DNA of 5,210 nt from Dehalococcoidia bacterium (GTDB taxonomy: Bacteria > Chloroflexota > Dehalococcoidia > GIF9 > UBA5629). The stretch lies in the NCBI GenBank assembly GCA_012961565.1, contig DTZC01000092.1:1-5210 (forward strand), read 5' to 3'. Shown one piece after another: positions 1 through 5,210 of the stretch. The notes beneath the pieces were generated by a model, which made no database searches, was not told the origin of the DNA, and was given only the letters and a program-made list of their open reading frames with translations. Each line of letters begins with the position of its first letter. The first letter of the stretch is position 1. The position numbers were made by a program, and so were the translations under genes.

Positions 1-320
1 GGCGGTATCTTACCCTTTTCGACCATATCGCTTCTGGCTCCAACTATCCAGTCGACGATGTCTGGCGCGAATTTCATCGGGCACTGTTCGGCACAATTTT
101 TGCATGTTGTGCAGGTGTACAGGATTTCCGCAAGGTGCTCTGACCACTCCACCTCACCCTTCAGCCAGGCGTAAACCAGCCATAACCGACCACCGGTGGA
201 ATAAGTCTCAAACCTGAACCTCCTGTAGGGCGGGCAGTTGAATGACGAGTAATCGGTAGGGAACTTACAGTAGCCGCACCTGAAGCACCTGTGAATCTGG
301 CTGACATATTTCTGCTGCAT
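1..320 (-). CDS. Iron-sulfur protein, HdrC/HdrD- or GlcF-like (N-terminal part, cut by window edge)
   Basis: Translating the minus strand from the ATG at 320 gives an open frame that runs off the window after 106 full codons. It begins MQQKYVSQIHRCFRCGYCKF and carries two cysteine clusters: C12-x2-C15-x2-C18-x10-C29-P and C70-x2-C73-x2-C76-x3-C80-P. The second is a canonical 4Fe-4S ferredoxin motif; the first has a stretched last spacing. Between them lies a T-GGR-L segment (residues 42-46), as in HdrC/HdrD/GlcF-type electron carriers. By family, the missing part probably holds CCG cysteine domains, but this cannot be seen. The start is supported by GGGAGGTGA at 333-325. The ATG shares one base with the stop of the upstream flavoprotein gene (TAATG), so the two are translationally coupled. 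Its likely role is to accept electrons from that flavoprotein. The iron-sulfur call is firm; the subfamily is inference. Confidence 0.85.
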   Translation of the reverse strand, partial: MQQKYVSQIHRCFRCGYCKFPTDYSSFNCPPYRRFRFETYSTGGRLWLVYAWLKGEVEWSEHLAEILYTCTTCKNCAEQCPMKFAPDIVDWIVGARSDMVEKGKIP

Positions 321-1702
321 TATTTCACCTCCCAGTTTCCGGGGTTCATAATCCCATTGGGGTCTAGGAGTTGTTTTATCTTTTTCATGAGATTGAGTGT
401 ATTCGGGTCCATCTTTCCCATGAGCATCTTCTGCTCATCAAGGTCTGCTTTCCAGAGAACACCTCCTTCTTCTAGCGCAAACCCGCTGGCTTCATCCAGG
501 GCTTTCTTTGCCCTAGCCATCTCATCCGGGTTAGCTCTGTTGAAGGAAAAGGAGAAGGAGAACATCATGCAGTGTCCAGAGCCGATAAGCCGTGTCGTGG
601 AGGCATAGAAGACCTGGTATTTCGCGGCTACCTCTTCCAGTTTCTTGATAAAAGCAGGGAATTTCTCAATCGGAGTTATTGGGCCCGCATATTGGAATCC
701 ACCACCCTTGGCTACATCAGCAAATCTGGTTAGGTCCTTTGATGGCATGGACATCAGCGGTGCTTTCATATCAGGCGAAACACTGAGAAGCCCTACTTCC
801 CGCTTCTCAAAATAGTCCCACAGTGAGCCCCAGACCATCTGTCGTTTAAACTCAAGCTCATCTTCTGAGTCACCGGTTATGTAACCCATTATCCAGAAAG
901 TACCTTTGAAGCGCAGAGGCAGCGGCTGAGCCGAGACATTTATATCTTCCATCATCTCAGTGTGGCTGAGTTTGAGCAGAATATCTGGGACCAGTTCGGC
1001 TCTATCCGTTAAGACTACCATGACGTCTCTCATCTTCTTGCATGGGTAGAGTTTCAAACCTAACTTGGTGATGATACCAGTGGCGCCAAACCAGCCCAGA
1101 AAGAGCCCGCTGAGGTCAGGCAACGGAGCTCCCTTGGAGAACCAGTACGATGATACAGAGCATGAACCAAGGCGACAGAGCTCTCCCGTTGGCAGTACCA
1201 CCTCTAAACCGGAAACCATATCTGAATTGAAACCATATTGGTGTGACAGGCGTCCCTGCCCATGTATGACCACGTTGGCTACCACCGTGGCTACCGGTGG
1301 CGAATCCGGTATGCTGTGCCTGAGGTCGGGATGGTGCTTCTGCAAATAGCTTTTCAGGGCACCCTGTGTGGTTCCCCCTTCGACGACTACATAGCGGGCT
1401 TTCTCATTCACCTCCAGAATCCTGTCCATCCTCTTCATATCCAGTACAATACCACCCTTCTGGGGTATGACCAGACCGGTCAGTGCCAGACCAGCTCCCT
1501 TGGGTACAATTGCCACCTTTTCTCTATTTGCCAGCTTGACTATTTCCTGCACCTCTTCGGTAGTCCTGGGCAGCACCACATAGTCAGGCTCATGTGCTGG
1601 CATCAAGCCGCCATCCCTGGCGTAAAAATAACGTTCTTCCTTCTGATTGGACACATAATTCTTACCCACTATTTTGACCAGAGGTTCATATATGTCTGTC
1701 AT
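320..1702 (-). CDS. FAD-binding oxidoreductase, GlcD / vanillyl-alcohol-oxidase (PCMH fold) superfamily
   Basis: This 460-residue protein has the PCMH-type FAD-binding fold. Residues 40-110 match the start of the domain: DYVVLPRTTEEVQEIVKLAN, then VPKGAGLALTG (66-76), GGIVLDMKRMDRILEV (83-98) and YVVVEGGTT (104-112). GLEVVLPTGEL (165-175) and GLFLGWFGATGIITKLGLKL (199-218) follow. The C-terminus ends LLDPNGIMNPGNW, the usual close of the FAD-oxidase C-terminal domain. Family members oxidise 2-hydroxyacids (glycolate, D-lactate) or phenolic/benzylic alcohols (4-cresol, vanillyl alcohol). The segment HGQGRLSHQYG (147-157) looks more like the VAO/cresol branch than classic GlcD, but the substrate stays undecided. 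No signal peptide or membrane segment is visible, so it is probably cytoplasmic. The start at 1702 has GGAGGT eight bases upstream, inside the end of the preceding gene. It sits between two iron-sulfur genes, which argues for electron transfer to them rather than to oxygen. Confidence 0.9.
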   Translation of the reverse strand: MTDIYEPLVKIVGKNYVSNQKEERYFYARDGGLMPAHEPDYVVLPRTTEEVQEIVKLANREKVAIVPKGAGLALTGLVIPQKGGIVLDMKRMDRILEVNEKARYVVVEGGTTQGALKSYLQKHHPDLRHSIPDSPPVATVVANVVIHGQGRLSHQYGFNSDMVSGLEVVLPTGELCRLGSCSVSSYWFSKGAPLPDLSGLFLGWFGATGIITKLGLKLYPCKKMRDVMVVLTDRAELVPDILLKLSHTEMMEDINVSAQPLPLRFKGTFWIMGYITGDSEDELEFKRQMVWGSLWDYFEKREVGLLSVSPDMKAPLMSMPSKDLTRFADVAKGGGFQYAGPITPIEKFPAFIKKLEEVAAKYQVFYASTTRLIGSGHCMMFSFSFSFNRANPDEMARAKKALDEASGFALEEGGVLWKADLDEQKMLMGKMDPNTLNLMKKIKQLLDPNGIMNPGNWEVK

Positions 1703-1706
1703 TTTG

Positions 1707-2756
1707 TTATACCTCCACGGTTAGTGCTGGCAGTTTCAGCGATTGTTCTTCGCCGATTGCCAGCTTGCACAGGTCAATCATATGTATCGGTTTGATACCC
1801 TTTCTGGCTACCTTATCAGCCAGAGAGTCCCAGCAAGCCGGGCAGTTGAATACACAGTATTCAGCTCCGACCCTGACCATATCATCGATGTTTCTCCTCT
1901 GTACCTCATCCGCCAGCTTTGGTCCCTTCGCCATCCGGAAGATCTCAGCGCAGCAAAGCCCGTTCTCTCTATCATATTCTCTATTAAGTCTCTCAGCCCC
2001 GATCAGGCTGAATATATCGTCCACAAAATGGTCTGTCTCCGGGGCAAGTCGAGCCGAGCAGTTCCGCTGATAGGCTACTTTAATGTTCAGCGGTCTTATC
2101 CTCTCCTTGTACTCTTTCAGCCTCTCATACAGGTACTCAAAGTAGTGGATTGGTTTGAACGGCACGTCGATGCCATAAGCTGGCGCCAGGGAGGTGAAGG
2201 TGCCATAGCATTCATCATGGAGACACACCAGCTCTTTGATTCCCTGCTTGTTGATGTTGTCAAGCACTTTAGGAAGCCTCTCCTTTATCACCGATGTTCT
2301 GGCGTAGTGAAGATAGACGGCGTTGCAGAAGAACTCCTGACCGAAAATCACTGACGATGCAATACCATTGAATAGCTTCCCTTTAACCAATGCGTTGAAT
2401 TGAGGTAGGTAGCAATAGGATAAAGCCTTCCGTTCTATCTTCCCTACCATAAATTTGCCCACTGGCTGGCACTGGTTAATCCACATGGTGACGATAGGTC
2501 TGGGCGCTGGCAGGATACCTTTTTCTTCCTGTCGCTCGACAATCAGGTAGAAAGGATGATTTTCGAAGGGGCAGTACTCCTCGCAGGCATAACAGGTGGT
2601 GCAGGCTTCCAGCACAAAGGAGTCCTCGCCGTTGATGACCTTTTGCCATTCCTGTTTCGCTGTATTCCTGTCTAAGTCGATATACTGGCACTTAACAAGA
2701 CAGGCGACGGCTTGGCAATCAGCACATTTTGTCTTGTCAAACTTTAATTCAGACAT
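1707..2756 (-). CDS. Iron-sulfur protein with two N-terminal cysteine clusters and CCG domain (HdrD/GlcF-like)
   Basis: This 349-residue cytoplasmic-looking protein is rich in cysteine. Residues 11-23 hold C11-x2-C14-x4-C19-x3-C23, and residues 52-63 hold C52-x2-C55-x2-C58-x3-C62-P; together these look like ligands for two 4Fe-4S clusters. The C-terminal half carries a CCG domain: C233, then 34 residues, C268-C269, then 35 residues, C305-P-A-C308. In heterodisulfide reductase HdrB/HdrD and GlcF this motif binds a non-cubane or 4Fe-4S cluster at the catalytic or electron-exit site. A first CCG-like half is degenerate (C115, C144, C178-LHDE-C183). The start at 2756 is fixed by AGGAGG at 2769-2764, seven bases upstream. 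Its stop lies four bases before the flavoprotein start, so the two are one operon and probably one complex. Architecture is certain; the electron acceptor is unknown. Confidence 0.88.
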   Translation of the reverse strand: MSELKFDKTKCADCQAVACLVKCQYIDLDRNTAKQEWQKVINGEDSFVLEACTTCYACEEYCPFENHPFYLIVERQEEKGILPAPRPIVTMWINQCQPVGKFMVGKIERKALSYCYLPQFNALVKGKLFNGIASSVIFGQEFFCNAVYLHYARTSVIKERLPKVLDNINKQGIKELVCLHDECYGTFTSLAPAYGIDVPFKPIHYFEYLYERLKEYKERIRPLNIKVAYQRNCSARLAPETDHFVDDIFSLIGAERLNREYDRENGLCCAEIFRMAKGPKLADEVQRRNIDDMVRVGAEYCVFNCPACWDSLADKVARKGIKPIHMIDLCKLAIGEEQSLKLPALTVEV

Positions 2757-2854
2757 TTGATTTCCTCCTAAGTTGTCTTGAGTGAGTTACTCGACTCGAT
2801 ATTTCCTACAAATATAAAGATTATTTCCGGTTCTGAGTGGTACCTTGCAAAGAC
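2757..2854 (-). promoter_or_regulatory. 98-base intergenic gap with ribosome binding site; possible weak promoter
   Basis: This is the only gap of more than 13 bases between genes here. It is richer in A+T than the flanking genes. Read on the minus strand it holds TTGCAA (2850-2845), AATAAT 19 bases later, TATATT (2816-2811), and the strong AGGAGG ribosome binding site (2769-2764) for the iron-sulfur gene. TTGCAA/AATAAT could be a poor sigma-70-type promoter, but the spacer is long and the -35 box matches only 4 of 6 bases. TATATT has no -35 partner at 16-18 bases. A short dyad, GAGT-T-ACTC at 2784-2792, is too small to be a terminator. The ribosome binding site is firm; the promoter is a guess. 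Confidence 0.3.
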
Positions 2855-4501
2855 TTACGCCTTCAGCAGCTTCGCTCGCTCTTCCTCTCTCAATTCACGT
2901 CTTAAGAATTTCCCGACTTTGGATTTAGGCAGCATATCCCGGAATTCTATATAGGAGGGACACTTATAGGAAGGAAGCCTGTCATGGCACCATCTCGTTA
3001 GCTCCCAGCCGCTAACTCCTCTTATATCTTCCTTAAGGACGACAAAAGCTTTTATTCTCTCACCTACCTTTTCATCAGGGATGCCTACAACGCTGGCGGC
3101 TATGACAGCAGGGTGTTCTTGCAATACCCTCTCCACTTCAGCAGCGGCAACCCGATAACCCTTGTGTTTGATCATGTCTACGGACCTATCCCGAAAATAA
3201 AGCCAATTGTTCTCATCTACGTCTACCATGTCTCCTGTCCGGTACCACATTTCGCCATCTATGTTTAAAAAACACTTTTCTGTCTCGTCAGGTTTGTTCC
3301 AATAACCTGTTACCGCATATGGGGAAGTCGTTATTAACTCTCCGGTTTCGCCGGGGGGAAGTGGCTCTAAAGTATCAGGGTCTATAATCTTAAACTTGGT
3401 GCCGGGAGAGACTTTACCCGCCGAACCCTCTGGTGGGACTCCGTCACAGGCATAGGATAGCGAAATAGCTCCGCATGTTTCTGTGCATCCATAGCCCTGG
3501 TATAGAGGTATGCCAAATTTCTTGAACCACCGGTCCGCTACCTCAATGGGTAAGACATCGCCCCCAGTCCCACAGTATTTAAGCGAACTTAAATCATAGT
3601 AATCTACCCTATCATGCTCCAGGATCATTCGGTACATGGTGGGAACAGCGAACATCCGTGTTGCCTTGTATCGTTGGATATGGTCGAAGGTCGCGTCAAG
3701 AACCACCCTAGGCATTAATATTACTGGTTCTCCACTGACAAGCAAAGGTGAGAATGCATCCATTTCGCCTATGATGTGATAAAGGGGGGCTGACAGCACC
3801 GTAATGCTCTCCCCTGGAGGCACTACTGCCTCAGCCGCTCTCCACCACTCCAATATTCTGTAGAGAAAGAGTCCGCCCGATAACGGCACACCCTTGGGAA
3901 ATCCAGTGGTGCCACCGGTGTAGAGCATCACTGCTGGTTCATCAAGTTGCGCCCTGAAATCAGGTAAGGATGATGGACGACCACCTTTCAGTACTTCCAA
4001 AAAGGAGAAAAACTCCTTACCCTTAGGGATCCTGCCTTTGGGGACCCTATTAAAAGCGCTGCCGATGAGCCTCTTCCACCACGGAACGAAATCGAGCATG
4101 CTGGTAACGATTACCTTTCGTAGGGGAGTCTGGGGAAGCACATCGACCACGTAGGTAAGGTTAGTATCCATGCACAGGATGGTGTCCGCTCCACTGTCAT
4201 TGGCAAGGTAGTTAACGTCGTAGGCAGTATATACAGGAGCGATAAGAACCGGTATGGCATTAAGCCTTTGTAATGCCAGCCAAGCCACAATGGTTTGAGG
4301 GAGATTATAGAGATATAGAAGAACCCTGTCCCCCTCCTTGGTGCCTAACTCGCGCAGGGCAGCAGCAAATCTATCAACCATTTCCTTAAGCTGGGAGAAG
4401 CTATACTCCTCTCCCAAGTAAATCAGCGCTGGCTTGTCAGGTGACCTTTTTGCTACTTCTCGAAAAGAACCGTAAGTACTATCAGAAAGTAGCTCTACCA
4501 T
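2855..4501 (-). CDS. AMP-forming acyl-CoA synthetase (FadD-like, ANL superfamily)
   Basis: This 548-residue enzyme should activate a carboxylic acid with ATP to an acyl-adenylate and then a CoA thioester. The adenylation signatures appear in order: P-loop YTGGTTGFPKGV (194-205, with Gly in the second position as in FadD), YQGYGCTETCG (334-344), YRTGDM (420-425), the hinge DRSVDMIKHKG (438-448), and the C-terminal PKSKVGKFLRREL (525-537) with the presumed catalytic lysine K531. Length is normal for medium/long-chain or aromatic acyl-CoA ligases, and nothing is truncated. The hinge continues YRVAAAEVE where many relatives have Pro for the second Ala. The ATG at 4501 is chosen over a GTG at 4522: GGAGGAGGA (4512-4504) sits just ahead of the ATG and would be inside the gene otherwise, and the GTG overlaps the upstream stop. 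It follows the LivF remnant by 13 bases, as in clusters that import and activate organic acids. The substrate cannot be told from sequence. Confidence 0.93.
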   Translation of the reverse strand: MVELLSDSTYGSFREVAKRSPDKPALIYLGEEYSFSQLKEMVDRFAAALRELGTKEGDRVLLYLYNLPQTIVAWLALQRLNAIPVLIAPVYTAYDVNYLANDSGADTILCMDTNLTYVVDVLPQTPLRKVIVTSMLDFVPWWKRLIGSAFNRVPKGRIPKGKEFFSFLEVLKGGRPSSLPDFRAQLDEPAVMLYTGGTTGFPKGVPLSGGLFLYRILEWWRAAEAVVPPGESITVLSAPLYHIIGEMDAFSPLLVSGEPVILMPRVVLDATFDHIQRYKATRMFAVPTMYRMILEHDRVDYYDLSSLKYCGTGGDVLPIEVADRWFKKFGIPLYQGYGCTETCGAISLSYACDGVPPEGSAGKVSPGTKFKIIDPDTLEPLPPGETGELITTSPYAVTGYWNKPDETEKCFLNIDGEMWYRTGDMVDVDENNWLYFRDRSVDMIKHKGYRVAAAEVERVLQEHPAVIAASVVGIPDEKVGERIKAFVVLKEDIRGVSGWELTRWCHDRLPSYKCPSYIEFRDMLPKSKVGKFLRRELREEERAKLLKA

Positions 4502-4503
4502 TA

Positions 4504-4512
4504 TCCTCCTCC
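4504..4512 (-). promoter_or_regulatory. Shine-Dalgarno sequence that decides the acyl-CoA synthetase start
   Basis: The minus strand reads GGAGGAGGATAATG, placing GGAGG six bases ahead of the ATG at 4501. It lies between the LivF stop (4517-4515) and that ATG, so it selects the 548-residue product over a GTG start at 4522. Confidence 0.85.
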
Positions 4513-4514
4513 GT

Positions 4515-5051
4515 TTATACACCTATAAATGTAGCGGTTACCTCAGGATTAGCTATTAGTTCCTCACGTGTGCCAGAAAAAGAAAGCATGCCATTTGCCA
4601 TTACATAGCCTCGATCAACAAGAGGTAAGAGGGGTCTGGCAAACTGTTCGCTTACTAGAATGGTGATGCCTTCCTCTCGAATTTGCTTTATCGCCCGGAT
4701 TAGCCTGCTCTGCATAGCCGGGCTGAGCCCGAGTAAAGGCTCGTCAAGGAGCGCCAATTTGGGCTTTGTCATTAGTACCATACCAATTGCAAGCATTTGT
4801 TGTTCCCCTCCGCTGCAGAAGCCGGCTTTTCTCTTTCTTAGCTCCTTAAGGGCGGGGAAAACCGAGTAAACAAAGTCCAAGCTCTTTTTGAGCTCTTGGT
4901 CTTTCCTTAGGTAGGCGCTTATCTTCAGGTTTTCCTCAACATCGCTGTCACGGAAGACGGGATGTCGTTCTCGACTTAGAGCGATCCCCTTTTTTATTCT
5001 ATCGCTAGGCTTAGTCCAGAGAATTTCCTCGCCTTCAAATTTTATTTCGCC
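4515..5051 (-). pseudogene. livF: LivF-type branched-chain amino-acid ABC transporter ATPase, N-terminally truncated
   Basis: About 178 residues match the C-terminal three quarters of LivF, one of two ATPases of the Liv (HAAT) importer for branched-chain or other hydrophobic amino and organic acids. Homology starts near GEIKFEGEEI (5051 downward) and continues through DVEENLKISAYLRKD, the ABC signature CSGGEQQMLAIG (4821-4786; usually LSGGEQQ), Walker B with D-loop LALLDEPLLGLSP, and the LivF-style ILVSEQ and DRGYVMANG. It ends normally at TAA 4517-4515. The roughly 60 residues that should come first, including the Walker A GxNGAGKT loop, are absent. The frame stays open up to a stop at 5153-5151 but contains no ATG, GTG or TTG before a TTG at 4880, which lies deep in the domain and has no sensible meaning as a start. 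It therefore cannot make a working ATPase. A rearrangement or an assembly join explains it better than a natural short protein. Confidence 0.8.
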
Positions 5052-5210
5052 CAGCAGAGTAATTCTCTCCCCGCCTCTTCTGAAACCATGGTTCTCAGGT
5101 TGTGAATAGAATCCACAGAGAGGTAGGCTATGTGGGGTGTGAAGATGACGTTATCCAGCTTAAGGATGGGGTCGTCTGGATCAGGAGGCTCCTTCTCCAG
5201 CACGTCCAGA
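5042..5210 (-). pseudogene. D-2-hydroxyacid dehydrogenase (NAD-binding type), C-terminal fragment with aberrant end
   Basis: The frame starting at 5209 encodes 55 residues and stops at TAA 5044-5042; the rest of the gene lies beyond the window. LDVLEKEPP, then LKLDNVIFTPHIA, then SVDSIHNLRTMVSEEA is the typical C-terminal region of the D-isomer-specific 2-hydroxyacid dehydrogenase family (phosphoglycerate, glycerate, lactate-type dehydrogenases). The His of TPHIA (residue 26, codon 5134-5132) is the family's catalytic acid. Family members usually continue with a helix and a short tail such as ...RGE.P.NPVN. Here resemblance stops near EEAGRE and the frame ends with ELLCWAK, encoded by bases that in another frame belong to the LivF sequence. 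The tail is therefore probably the product of the join and not native. The catalytic His is kept, so the protein could still be active if the join is real. The substrate is not determinable. Confidence 0.75.

Noticed and set aside
1262..1795. 177-codon plus-strand open frame
   Set aside because: It is antisense to the FAD oxidoreductase and crosses the boundary of two real genes. It has no family resemblance.
1743..2354. 203-codon open frame on the plus strand
   Set aside because: It lies entirely antisense to the iron-sulfur gene, whose cysteine motifs and ribosome binding site are convincing. The plus-strand product has no recognisable motif.
2476..2691. 71-codon minus-strand frame inside the iron-sulfur gene
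   Set aside because: It is an alternative frame of a well-supported gene, and its product shows no domain.
2784..2792. GAGT-T-ACTC dyad as terminator or operator
   Set aside because: It has four-base arms with a one-base loop and no following T run. It is too weak to call.
4502..4522. GTG start for the acyl-CoA synthetase at 4522
   Set aside because: It would place the strong GGAGGAGGA inside the coding region and overlap the LivF stop. The ATG at 4501 has ideal spacing to that site.
4515..4880. A natural short ABC protein starting at TTG 4880
   Set aside because: LivF homology continues upstream in the same frame to about 5051, and no good ribosome binding site precedes the TTG.
1..5210. 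tRNA, rRNA, CRISPR, insertion sequence or prophage signals
   Set aside because: Nearly the whole window is coding on one strand. No repeat arrays, inverted terminal repeats, transposase motifs or RNA-gene structure were seen by reading.

Overview
The window holds one co-directional minus-strand gene cluster of lipid/organic-acid and redox genes. Base composition is balanced, every intact gene starts with ATG behind a strong GGAGG-type Shine-Dalgarno sequence, and gene spacing is very tight, so the source is bacterial. Iron-sulfur/flavin oxidoreductases of the GlcD/HdrD type next to acyl-CoA activation and a Liv-type ABC remnant fit an anaerobe of anoxic sediment or subsurface (Dehalococcoidia-like Chloroflexota or Desulfobacterota-like). 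That placement is inference from gene content; the sequence has no taxonomic marker.

Layout in transcription order, from high to low coordinates: (1) 5210-5042, the last 55 codons of a D-2-hydroxyacid dehydrogenase, cut by the window edge and apparently missing its normal C-terminus. (2) About 5051-4515, a LivF-type branched-chain amino-acid ABC ATPase lacking its first ~60 residues, including Walker A. Items 1 and 2 are joined out of frame at about 5070-5051, which looks like a deletion or rearrangement scar or an assembly chimera. (3) 4501-2855, an intact FadD-like AMP-forming acyl-CoA synthetase. (4) A 98-base gap, 2854-2757, the only real intergenic space. (5) 2756-1707, an iron-sulfur protein with two N-terminal cysteine clusters and a C-terminal CCG domain. 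(6) 1702-320, a GlcD/VAO-type FAD-binding oxidoreductase. (7) 320 to the window start, the N-terminal 106 residues of a second, different iron-sulfur protein.

Genes 5-7 form a translationally coupled redox module (4-base gap, then a 1-base TAATG overlap). The simplest model is that the flavoprotein oxidises an organic substrate, perhaps a 2-hydroxyacid or an aromatic/alcohol compound, and passes electrons through the two iron-sulfur proteins to a membrane or soluble acceptor. The acyl-CoA synthetase upstream would activate a related carboxylic acid. Substrates cannot be read from the sequence. No RNA genes, CRISPR arrays, insertion sequences or convincing terminators were seen.
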